DNA of 37,027 nucleotides from Campylobacteraceae bacterium (lineage in GTDB: Bacteria > Campylobacterota > Campylobacteria > Campylobacterales > Arcobacteraceae): positions 1-37,027 of the forward strand of contig JABSON010000005.1 in assembly GCA_013215915.1 (NCBI GenBank), written 5' to 3'. The notes under the pieces are model-generated. The model did no database searches and was not told the DNA's origin. It worked only from the letters and a program-made list of their open reading frames with translations. This document shows positions 1-6,852 of this stretch, piece after piece. Position numbers and translations under genes: made by a program. The stretch's first letter is position 1. Each line of letters begins with the position of its first letter.

Positions 1-123
1 TTTCCATCCATTTATGATAAAAAGGTGCTAAAAAAGACAAGAAATAGTTGAAATTATTTAAATAATAACGAAAAGGATAAATTAAATACTTTTGCAATTA
101 ATGAAATAGAACCTGAACTTTAG
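1..123 (+). pseudogene. Partial reading frame entering from the left edge, interrupted by TGA
   Basis: Frame 1 is open from the edge to a TGA at 49-51 and then open again to a TAG at 121-123. The second part ends in 'INEIEPEL', and its stop lies inside a weak hairpin (GAACCT/AGGCTC) resembling the terminator of the next gene. Several real genes in this window also have their stop in the terminator, so the frame may once have run to 123. The alternative is that a real gene simply ends at 51. Too little is present to name a family. The ending is loosely like that of the following TIR gene ('INIEPEVS'), but that could be chance. Confidence 0.25.
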
Positions 124-239
124 GCTCTTTATTTACTTCCTTAAATTACTTTAATTTTTTTATTTTTATATATATTTTTATAATATATAATATGAATATA
201 AATGTTTAAATGAAAAGAATATTTCTTAAGGAGTATATT

Positions 240-752
240 ATGTCAAATAAACAAAATGTATTTATCTCTTATCATCATGATAAAGATGCTTCAAATAAAA
301 ATGATACACAATATAAAGAAGACTTTATTAAAATGTATCTTATGAACGAAGATATTTCAATTTCAACATCCTTGCATGGAAATGATGAGAAATCTTCTAC
401 TGTAACCGTTGTTTTAATTGGAAATGATAGCTGGCAAAAAAAATATATTGATTCAGAAATATCTTTTTCTTTAGAAGAAAGTATTACAAAAGCAAGAAGT
501 GGATTGATAGGAATTGTTCTTCCAAGTTATAAAGAAAAAATGGCACAAGGTTCTTTTCCTTATTATGGACAAATTAATTTAGAAAATTCTTCTTATTGTA
601 TTGATGAAAAAATTATTCCGGAGCGATTATCAATGAATATAAAAAATGGTTTTGTGAAAATATATGATTGGTCTAATAATCCAGATGAAGTTGAAACATG
701 GATACAAGAAGCTTATCAAAGAAGTATAAATATAGAACCAGAAGTTTCTTAA
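240..752 (+). CDS. ThsB-like TIR-fold protein (DUF1863/MTH538 family), internally shortened
   Basis: 170-aa cytosolic protein. The track starts it at 210, but AAGGAG at 228-233 points to the ATG at 240. The first beta strand and box 1 read 'VFISYHHDKD' (about residues 7-16). The core strand and following helix read 'TVTVVLIGNDSW' and 'DSEISFSLEE', the position where this family carries its catalytic glutamate. The C-terminal part has the typical 'KIYDWSNNPDEVETWIQEA'. Family members with these motifs (MTH538, ThsB of Thoeris defence) produce NAD-derived signals or act in phage sensing. From memory of the family, roughly 20 residues between box 1 and the 'STVTVVLIG' strand (usually a helix of 'IRDEYLRDS' type) are absent. 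No ThsA or other effector gene is adjacent on the visible side. It could be a functional minimal TIR, a decayed defence gene, or half of a system lying left of the window. Confidence 0.8.
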   Translation: MSNKQNVFISYHHDKDASNKNDTQYKEDFIKMYLMNEDISISTSLHGNDEKSSTVTVVLIGNDSWQKKYIDSEISFSLEESITKARSGLIGIVLPSYKEKMAQGSFPYYGQINLENSSYCIDEKIIPERLSMNIKNGFVKIYDWSNNPDEVETWIQEAYQRSINIEPEVS

Positions 753-811
753 TTGACAATTGATTTTGAAGAATTATTAAAGATATTATATGTTTTAATC
801 ATTGAATAAGT

Positions 812-834
812 AGAGCCTGATATTAGGCTCTTTT
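812..834 (+). terminator. Intrinsic terminator of the TIR gene
   Basis: AGAGCCT and AGGCTCT form a 7-bp stem around a 6-nt loop and are followed by TTTT. The stop codon of the convergent DUF89 gene lies in the loop. Confidence 0.7.
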
Positions 835-1680
835 AAATATTATTTCACCAATATCTTCTTTTATATGCTTTGAAACAACATTACATTTAACTTTAAATAA
901 GAAAAATATTCTTTTATCTCTTGTATCTTCTAAACATTCAAAATTTCCCATTCCTTTTGCAAGAATTAATGGAGATTGATGATATAAAGATTTAAATTCA
1001 TCACTAGCTAACTCAAGCTCTAAGCCTGGAGTTGGAACTCCAGAACTAACAACTTTTGCATATTTATCAATGCCAATTTGTAAAGCTTCTTTTACTGTTA
1101 TATCATTTATAATTGCTTTACCTCTTGTTGCATAAGTAATAGATAATTTTGGGTATAAAGATTTAAGTGTTTTTATCAAAATTTTATCAAATACATTTTC
1201 ACCTGCATTATCAGATAAGATTAATAATTCATTATTATTTTCTAGAATCTTTAAAAATATTTCATAATCATTTATCGCAAAATCTTTGTCAAATATCTTT
1301 TTAATTTCATTTTCAAGAGTAAATTGTTCTTTTGATGCAAAATCTATTACATTTCCAGCAACTGCTGCTTTAATTGCAGTAAAAAGTTTATCTTTTGATT
1401 CATTAATTTTATCTTCTACAAAAGGTACAAAAGTCAAAGCTTCTTTTATTGATTCTTGTTTAATTCTTTCTAAAGGATCAATTAATTTTGTTTTTTCAGC
1501 CAACAGTTCATATACTTCTTTAGATACAAAGGGCGGCGACTTTTTTAAATCAAATTTTTTCGACTTTTTTAATACTTCTAGATTAATTTCTTTTTTTAGT
1601 CTTTCATTTAATCCTAAAGTATTACAAGCTTTCTTTATTTGATCTTTAATACATTCAATACACTCATTAGTAATATTCAT
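823..1680 (-). CDS. DUF89 (ARMT1-like) damage-control phosphatase family protein
   Basis: 285-aa soluble protein of the DUF89 fold, prokaryotic subfamily. Visible family marks are the N-terminal Cys pair 'CIEC' (residues 8-11), 'AGNVIDF' near residue 110, the metal-binding 'LSDNAGEN' near 155, and 'AKGMGNFECL' near 245 followed by 'LFKVKCNVV'. DUF89 enzymes are metal-dependent phosphatases proposed to remove harmful phosphorylated metabolites; the substrate of this subfamily is not settled and nothing here resolves it. The gene stands alone, convergent to the TIR gene and divergent from azgA. Length and motifs look complete. The Shine-Dalgarno is weak. Confidence 0.85.
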   Translation of the reverse strand: MNITNECIECIKDQIKKACNTLGLNERLKKEINLEVLKKSKKFDLKKSPPFVSKEVYELLAEKTKLIDPLERIKQESIKEALTFVPFVEDKINESKDKLFTAIKAAVAGNVIDFASKEQFTLENEIKKIFDKDFAINDYEIFLKILENNNELLILSDNAGENVFDKILIKTLKSLYPKLSITYATRGKAIINDITVKEALQIGIDKYAKVVSSGVPTPGLELELASDEFKSLYHQSPLILAKGMGNFECLEDTRDKRIFFLFKVKCNVVSKHIKEDIGEIIFKRA

Positions 1681-1764
1681 TTTTCTATCTTTTTATTATT
1701 TATTGTTGTTTCTATTATAAAGTTAATGTACTTAGCAAGTAGTTAAACAGATTAAATTTAGCTT

Positions 1765-1784
1765 ATTAAAAAGTATTAAAAAGT
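1765..1784. repeat. Two tandem 10-bp repeats upstream of the purine permease
   Basis: 'ATTAAAAAGT' occurs twice back to back, so the AAAAAGT cores lie one helical turn apart. The copies sit about 160 bp upstream of azgA in the 263-bp divergent intergenic region. This could be a regulator site, but in such AT-rich DNA it may be chance. Apart from promoter-like AT-rich sequence I see nothing else between 1681 and 1943, and no purine riboswitch core. Confidence 0.35.
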
Positions 1785-1943
1785 ATTTTATATCAATAAG
1801 TAAAATTTAATATTATTTTCTGATTGTGTGATTTACGCAAGTTCTTATATTCTTAAGAAATACTAAATCTTTTTATATCTTTTTTATAAAATTTTGGTTA
1901 CTATTCGTCCTTATTTAAATCAAATAATACAAAGGGTTTCTTA

Positions 1944-3242
1944 ATGGATCTTTTTAAACTTAACGCACACGGGACAACCGTGAAAACAGAGTTTACTGCT
2001 GGCTTTACAACATTTTTAACAATGATGTATATCATTCCTGTAAATGGATTTATTCTTGCTGATGCAGGACTACCTATGGATGCAGTTGTTACCGCAACTG
2101 CCATAATTACTATTTTAGCTACACTTTTTTCTGGTCTTTGGTCTAATACACCAATTGCTATGAGTGTTGGTATGGGATTAAATGCTTATTTTTCTTACGG
2201 TTTAGTACTTGGAATGAAAATTCCTTGGGAAACTGCACTTGGAATTGTATTTATATCTGGTTTCTTATTCGTTCTTCTGTCTTTTACAAACTTCCGGGTT
2301 TGGATAATGACTTCAATTCCATTAAATCTAAGACGAGCAATTTCTGCTGGTATTGGTACTTTTATTGCTTTTATTGGGCTTAAAAATATGGGAATGATTG
2401 TTGATCATCCAGTAACTTTAGTAACTTTAGGTGATTTTTCAAATCCTAATGTTTTAATCGGAGCTCTAGGTTTAGTTTTAGCATTTTCTTTTTATGCATA
2501 TAGACTAAAAGGTGCATTTATATTCTCAATTCTAATAACATCATGTGTTGCTTGGTTTTTTGGATTATCTCCAGTACCTACTGAAATTATTTCGCTTCCA
2601 GCGTCAATTGCTCCTATTGCTATGAAACTAGATATAATGAGTGCATTAACTTTATCATTATTCCCTGTAGTTATTACTTTTTTAATTACAGATATGTTTG
2701 ATACTTTAGGTACTTTAACAGGTGTTGGAACAAGAGCTAATCTTTTTCAAGAAAATGACAAAAATGATAAAGCTTTACAAAAAACTTTAGAAGCAGATGC
2801 AATTGCAACTGTTGGTGGAAGTTTATTAGGTGTATCTACTACTACTTCATTTATTGAAAGTGCATCAGGTGTAGAAGCCGGTGGAAGAACAGGACTAACA
2901 GCTGTGTTTACAGCAGGATTTTTTGTTTTAACACTATTTATGTTACCACTTTTTAAATCAATACCTGGTAATGCAATTTACCCTGTATTAGTTGTTGTTG
3001 GAGTGTTAATGTTTACAGAATTAGGTAAAATTAATTTTGAGAAAGCTGGTTTCGCAACTGGAGCAGCGGCATTTTTTATTGTTATATTAATGCCATTAAC
3101 TTTCTCAATTACAAATGGTATTGCCGCAGGTTTTATGATTTATACTATAATTAAATTAGCAAGAAGAAAATTTGAAGACTTAAATGTTGGTATTTTATTA
3201 ATAACAGCAATTTCGTGTTTAGTTTTCGTATTACAAGGATAG
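1944..3242 (+). CDS. AzgA-type NCS2 guanine/hypoxanthine permease
   Basis: 432-aa inner-membrane proton symporter of purine bases. The N-terminus has the AzgA signature: 'TEFTAGFTTFLTMMYI' (about residues 15-30), then 'MSVGMGLNAYF' near 75 in the region of the first half-helices. 'ITDMFDTLGTLTGVG' near 250 and 'LLGVSTTTSFIESASG' near 295 are the substrate- and proton-site segments of this subfamily. Length is normal for AzgA/PbuG. The ATG has AAAGGG about 8 nt upstream. A phosphoribosyltransferase gene starts 4 nt after the stop, so imported base is presumably trapped as nucleotide at once. Guanine, hypoxanthine or adenine specificity cannot be read from the sequence. Confidence 0.92.
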   Translation: MDLFKLNAHGTTVKTEFTAGFTTFLTMMYIIPVNGFILADAGLPMDAVVTATAIITILATLFSGLWSNTPIAMSVGMGLNAYFSYGLVLGMKIPWETALGIVFISGFLFVLLSFTNFRVWIMTSIPLNLRRAISAGIGTFIAFIGLKNMGMIVDHPVTLVTLGDFSNPNVLIGALGLVLAFSFYAYRLKGAFIFSILITSCVAWFFGLSPVPTEIISLPASIAPIAMKLDIMSALTLSLFPVVITFLITDMFDTLGTLTGVGTRANLFQENDKNDKALQKTLEADAIATVGGSLLGVSTTTSFIESASGVEAGGRTGLTAVFTAGFFVLTLFMLPLFKSIPGNAIYPVLVVVGVLMFTELGKINFEKAGFATGAAAFFIVILMPLTFSITNGIAAGFMIYTIIKLARRKFEDLNVGILLITAISCLVFVLQG

Positions 3243-3245
3243 ATT

Positions 3246-3698
3246 TTGGAAATAGAAAAATATTATTACTCATATGATGAGTTTAGAGAAGATACACAAA
3301 TATTAGCAGACAAATGTAGAACATTTAACCCTGATGTTGTTTTAGGTGTTGCTAGAGGTGGATTAACTTTATGTCATCTAATTGCACAAGCATATAATTT
3401 AAGAAATGCGTTTACAATAAACTCAATTCATTATAATGGAACTCAAAAGTTAGATACTTTTGATATTTTTAACATTCCTGATATGTCTACTGCCAAAAGA
3501 GTTTTAATTCTTGATGATATTGTTGATTCTGGTGAAACTATGAGAGAAATTATAAAAGTTTTATGTGCTAAATTTCCAGAAACGGAATTTAAATTAGCTA
3601 CAATCTTTTATAAACCATCTGCTTGTATCCAACCTGATTATACAGTTAAAGAAGCAAATAAATGGATCGACTTTTTTTGGGAAGTTGACATCAAATAA
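3246..3698 (+). CDS. Purine phosphoribosyltransferase (xanthine/guanine/hypoxanthine type)
   Basis: 150-aa cytosolic type I phosphoribosyltransferase. The PRPP-binding loop is 'RVLILDDIVDSGET' (about residues 85-98) and the upstream loop is 'VVLGVARGG' near 33. It transfers ribose-5-phosphate from PRPP to a purine base. Size and the 'GVARGGL' segment resemble Gpt-like xanthine-guanine enzymes. The start is a TTG four bases after the permease stop, with AAGGA overlapping the end of that gene, so the pair is translationally coupled. The C-terminal 'WIDFFWEVD' is typical of this group. The exact base (xanthine, guanine or hypoxanthine) is inferred only from the neighbour. Confidence 0.88.
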   Translation: MEIEKYYYSYDEFREDTQILADKCRTFNPDVVLGVARGGLTLCHLIAQAYNLRNAFTINSIHYNGTQKLDTFDIFNIPDMSTAKRVLILDDIVDSGETMREIIKVLCAKFPETEFKLATIFYKPSACIQPDYTVKEANKWIDFFWEVDIK

Positions 3699-3708
3699 TT
3701 TATTCTTA

Positions 3709-3739
3709 AAGGCAAACTATTTTTAGTTTGCCTTTTTTT
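3709..3739 (+). terminator. Intrinsic terminator of the purine salvage operon
   Basis: AAGGCAAACTA and TAGTTTGCCTT form a perfect 11-bp stem with a 4-nt loop and are followed by a T run ending just before 3740. Confidence 0.9.
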
Positions 3740-3814
3740 ATGCTCAAAAATCATAATTTAACTTCATTTTTATTAGATATTGAATATACTTATAAAAAAC
3801 ATAATTGGAAAAAT

Positions 3815-4120
3815 ATGACATTCATAGATTTTAAAAAACTACTACTAGATGCAGAACTTACAATACCTAAATTTACTAACCTTATTAAAGTAAGTGAGAA
3901 AAATATTCAAGCTTATAAAAAGAAAAAAGAAGTTCCAAATGCAATTGCTGCAATTGCCGCTTGTTTTGCACAAATGAATAAAGAAGGAAAAGATTTTAGA
4001 ACTTTAATTACAGATTTAGAATTAAAACAAAAAGAAAAAAAAGGTTCTGGTTTTTCTGCTAAAAAGAAAGAAAAAGATAAAGATAAAAAAGAAAAGAAAA
4101 AAGAGAAAAAAGAATTATAA
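3815..4120 (+). CDS. Small putative HTH protein with lysine-rich tail
   Basis: The track starts this frame at 3728 inside the terminator hairpin, which is unlikely. An ATG at 3740 is possible, but the ATG at 3815, preceded by TTGGAA, gives a compact protein of 101 aa starting 'MTFIDFKKLLLDAELTIPKF'. Residues 1-60 read like a short helix-turn-helix ('LTIPKFTNLIKVSEKNIQAYKKK', then 'EVPNAIAAIAACFAQM'), a pattern I associate with small XRE-like proteins in Arcobacter relatives. The last 30 residues are nearly all Lys, Glu and Asp ('KKKEKDKDKKEKKKEKKEL'), encoded by long A-runs prone to slippage. It is probably a nucleic-acid-binding protein; targets are unknown. Confidence 0.65.
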   Translation: MTFIDFKKLLLDAELTIPKFTNLIKVSEKNIQAYKKKKEVPNAIAAIAACFAQMNKEGKDFRTLITDLELKQKEKKGSGFSAKKKEKDKDKKEKKKEKKEL

Positions 4121-4166
4121 GCCTTAGCTCTTTTTAGATATACTTCCTAAATTTTAAGGAGTATAT

Positions 4167-4571
4167 TTGAAAACTACACATACCACAAAACTTATACTAT
4201 TAACTGCCTCTTTTATGATGGCTCTTACAACTATTTTAGGCGCTTTTGGTGCACATGCTTTAAAAACTATTTTAGACGATTATTCATTAAATGTATTTGA
4301 ATTAGCTATTAGATATTCTTTTTATAATACTATTGCTTTATTTGCTTTAGCTTTTATATCAACACTATTAATAAATCAAAAAAAGATCAAGATTTCATTT
4401 TATTTAATATTTATAGGAACATTAGTTTTTACTTGTTCTTTATATGCTTTAGCTCTTTTAGGAAAACCAATTCTAGGAGCAATTACTCCAATAGGTGGAG
4501 CGTTAATAATTATTGGATGGATAATAACATTTTATGTAATTTACAAGGATTTAAAAGTTGACTGTGATTAA
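4167..4571 (+). CDS. DUF423 family inner-membrane protein
   Basis: 134-aa protein with four predicted membrane helices. The family mark 'GAFGAHALK' is at residues 26-34, followed by 'FELAIRYSFYNTIALFALAF' and a glycine-rich last part 'GAITPIGGALIIIGW'. DUF423 (YgdD-like) proteins are widespread and of unknown function. It begins with TTG, with TTTAAGGAG 6 nt upstream. Its 3' end overlaps the channel gene by 14 bp, so the two are probably co-transcribed and coupled. There is no evidence that it works with the channel. Confidence 0.85.
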   Translation: MKTTHTTKLILLTASFMMALTTILGAFGAHALKTILDDYSLNVFELAIRYSFYNTIALFALAFISTLLINQKKIKISFYLIFIGTLVFTCSLYALALLGKPILGAITPIGGALIIIGWIITFYVIYKDLKVDCD

Positions 4572-5358
4572 AAGAATTGAAGTAATTAGAGATTCATCTT
4601 TATTCTCAAATATTACAACATTTATCATATTATTTTATGCCTGTGTATTAGGATTTAAAACAGTAGATGAAGTAGAAACGCAGTATTCTTTTCTTCTATT
4701 ATTAAGTGATTATTTTGTAACAATATATTTTGTATTTGAATTAGCAATTAAAATGATTGCTGAGAAAAAGTTCAAAAACTTTTTTAAATCATCTTGGAAT
4801 ATATTTGATTTTGCAATTGTATTTATTACTCTTTTACCTTTAGAGAGTTCAGGTTTTGCAGCAATTGCAAGACTTCTAAGAGTATTTAGAGTTTTAAGAG
4901 TATTTACTTCACGGCCTGAGCTTAAAAAAATAATTGATATGTTAGTTAAAGCAATACCTTCTATTATTGATATTGTAATTTTAATGTTTATAATATTTTA
5001 TATTTATGCAATTATTGGAAACTTTTATTTTAGAGATTTACCTTCTGGTCTTTGGGAGAACTTTTTAATTTCAATGCTTACACTTTTTAGAGTTCTTACT
5101 TTTGAGGATTGGACTGATGTAATGTATGAAGCTATGGAAGTATATCCTTGGGCTTGGACATACTTTGTATCATTTATCATAATTGCTGCTTTTGTATTCT
5201 TTAATTTATTTGTAGCTGTAATTATTGGAGAAATGCAAAAACTTCAAGATGAAGAATTAAAAGAAGAAATTCATGAAGATTCAAAAAAATTAGATTTAAT
5301 TTTAGAAGAAATGAAAAGTCTTAAAAAAGAAATCAATGAATTAAAGTCTAATAAATAA
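4558..5358 (+). CDS. One-domain voltage-gated cation channel (BacNav/NavAb-like) with acidic TFEDWTD filter
   Basis: 266-aa protein with S1-S6 topology, acting as a tetramer in the inner membrane. S2 has 'FVFELAIK' (Glu61) and S3 has 'NIFDF' (Asp84). S4 has four arginines at every third position (105, 108, 111, 114). The pore loop 'TLFRVLTFEDWTD' is at 175-187, S6 ends 'NLFVAVIIGEM', and a charged coiled-coil tail occupies about 228-264. Residues 179-223 align well with NavAb, except that the filter is T-F-E-D-W-T-D instead of T-L-E-S-W-S-M. The TTG start has AAGGA 7 nt upstream and lies within the DUF423 gene; an in-frame GTG at 4564 is the alternative. Ion selectivity may be shifted toward calcium (see findings). 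Annotation pipelines often mislabel such proteins as potassium channels. Confidence 0.93.
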   Translation: MTVIKRIEVIRDSSLFSNITTFIILFYACVLGFKTVDEVETQYSFLLLLSDYFVTIYFVFELAIKMIAEKKFKNFFKSSWNIFDFAIVFITLLPLESSGFAAIARLLRVFRVLRVFTSRPELKKIIDMLVKAIPSIIDIVILMFIIFYIYAIIGNFYFRDLPSGLWENFLISMLTLFRVLTFEDWTDVMYEAMEVYPWAWTYFVSFIIIAAFVFFNLFVAVIIGEMQKLQDEELKEEIHEDSKKLDLILEEMKSLKKEINELKSNK

Positions 5359-6083
5359 AAACTTTTTCAATTATTGGATCTGGATATTTAGGATATGCAT
5401 TAGCACAATATATTAAAATTAAGTACTAGGTCTTCTTCATTTACTAGTTTAAATGAAGAAGGTTTAACTGTACATTTTTTAAATGAAGATATCTTAGAAA
5501 ACTTATCTTCTTTATTAAACTGTGATATCTTATTAATAAACTTACCACCTTTAAAATCAAAAAATTATTTACTTTTTTAGAAAATATATATAATAAAATA
5601 CAAATTAATACTAAAGTAATATTTATTTTTTCTACCTCTGTTTATTCAAAAGATGAAAATACGTATGATGAAAGTTTTTCTCTTAATGAAAGTTTGGTTT
5701 CTTTGGCTGAAAAGCAAGTAGAATATAAAACTTCTGTAATATTTAGATGTGCAGGTCTTATGGGATATGAAAGAATTTCTGGTAAGCATTTTTCATCTAA
5801 AACGCTAACTTATGCAAAAGAAAAAACAAATTACGTTCATAGAGATGATGTAATTAGAGCTATTTTATTTGTTATTGATAATAAGATAAAAGGGATTTAT
5901 AATTTATGTTCAAGCAAACACTTAGATAAAAAAGATAATTATGATTTTAATGCTTTAAAACATAATTATGAAAAAAGTATATATAAAGATAATAACGTAA
6001 GTATTAATAGAATAATAAATGCAAAGAAACTTAAGAATAAAGGTTTTAAATATTTATATGAATCTGCTAAAGAGTATATATAA
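5355..6083 (+). pseudogene. Broken NAD(P)-dependent epimerase/SDR family gene
   Basis: Three frames are needed to read this gene. Frame A from 5355 gives the Rossmann start 'TFSIIGSGYLGYALAQ' and stops at TAG 5427. Frame B gives 'TRSSSFTSLNEEGLTVHFLNEDILENLSSLL...LLINLPP' and stops at TAG 5578 after a T6 run. Frame C gives 'STSVYSKDENTYDE', 'FRCAGLMGYERISGKHF', 'YVHRDDVIRAI' and continues to 6083. These are consecutive parts of one SDR protein of about 240 aa (YeeZ-like). The track reports only the last piece, from 5694. The expected start codon is also lost: ATA at 5355-5357 sits where an ATGA overlap with the channel stop would be expected. At least two frameshifts plus the start change indicate a pseudogene; assembly errors in homopolymers are the alternative for the second shift. 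Confidence 0.88.
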
Positions 6084-6112
6084 AAGAGTTAAGGCATAGC
6101 CTTAACTTTTTT
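6082..6112. terminator. Bidirectional terminator between epimerase remnant and upp
   Basis: GTTAAGGC and GCCTTAAC form an 8-bp core stem with a 3-nt loop, flanked by AAAAGA on the left and TTTTTT on the right, so it works in both directions. Confidence 0.88.
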
Positions 6113-6734
6113 AATCGTTTGTATTAAACGCTCTATCACCTGCATCACCAAGACCAGGTCTAATGTAATCATTCTCGTCAAGTCTTTCATCAATTTGTGC
6201 AATATAAATATCAACATCTGGATGAGCATCTTGAACTTTTTTAATACCTTCAGGAGAACCTAAAACGTTTAAAGAAATAATTCTTTTAGGATTTTTAGTT
6301 TTTAAAAAATCAATACCATCAATTAATGAACCACCAGTTGCTACCATTGGATCTAATAATAATACTGTTCTACCTTCTAAGTTTGGAATATTTTCATAAA
6401 ATAGTTTTGATAAAGAAGTTTCTTCATCTCTTTTCATAGCTAAGAATCCAGATCTTGCATATGGTAAAGTTTGTAAAATACCTGTCAGCATTGGCTCACC
6501 AGCTCTTAAAATTGGAACTAAAACTAATTTTTGTACTTCAATCATTTGTACATCTAAACTACCTTGCCAAGTATTTATATTTTGAGTTACTGTCTCAAAA
6601 TTCTCTAATGCTTCAGATGCAATAATTCTTGAAATCTCTTCAATCGTCATTCTAAATTCATTAGATGCAGTTCTTGTATCTCTTAACCTATTTACTAAAT
6701 GTTTTACAACAACATTTGTGCTTTCTTTGTACAT
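6111..6734 (-). CDS. upp: Uracil phosphoribosyltransferase
   Basis: 207-aa cytosolic enzyme making UMP from uracil and PRPP. The PRPP loop 'VLLLDPMVATGGSLI' is at about residues 124-138, the base-binding end is 'YIRPGLGDAGDRAF' at the C-terminus, and 'VPILRAGEPML' is near 77. All are diagnostic of Upp, and length is normal. It is transcribed divergently from uraA across 118 bp. A TATAAT-like box on the minus strand (6768-6773) lies about 35 bp upstream of the start. Together with uraA it forms a uracil salvage unit. Confidence 0.97.
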   Translation of the reverse strand: MYKESTNVVVKHLVNRLRDTRTASNEFRMTIEEISRIIASEALENFETVTQNINTWQGSLDVQMIEVQKLVLVPILRAGEPMLTGILQTLPYARSGFLAMKRDEETSLSKLFYENIPNLEGRTVLLLDPMVATGGSLIDGIDFLKTKNPKRIISLNVLGSPEGIKKVQDAHPDVDIYIAQIDERLDENDYIRPGLGDAGDRAFNTND

Positions 6735-6767
6735 AATCTATCCTATTTATAAAAATTCAAACCTCTT

Positions 6768-6773
6768 ATTATA
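6768..6773 (-). promoter_or_regulatory. Probable -10 box of upp
   Basis: On the minus strand this reads TATAAT, preceded by 'ATACAG' and followed by a short leader to the upp ATG. No clear -35 box is seen, as is usual for AT-rich Campylobacterota promoters. Confidence 0.45.
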
Positions 6774-6852
6774 CTGTATAAATAATTAGGATTCAATTGT
6801 TTTTAACATTAAATTAGCTAGAATTCCAAAATTTATAAAAATAAGGTCCTAT

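Noticed and set aside
210-239. Upstream ATG for the TIR gene
   Set aside because: The Shine-Dalgarno AAGGAG lies downstream of it, directly before the ATG at 240.
1681-1943. Purine riboswitch before azgA
   Set aside because: No pair of kissing-loop hairpins or the TATA..core is visible in this AT-rich leader.
3728-3814. N-terminal extension of the small HTH-like protein
   Set aside because: It would begin inside the terminator stem; the internal ATG at 3815 has a ribosome site and matches the start of the conserved-looking part.
5694-6083. ORF track entry of 129 aa starting with TTG
   Set aside because: It is only the last frame of the broken epimerase gene; the upstream frames continue the same protein family.
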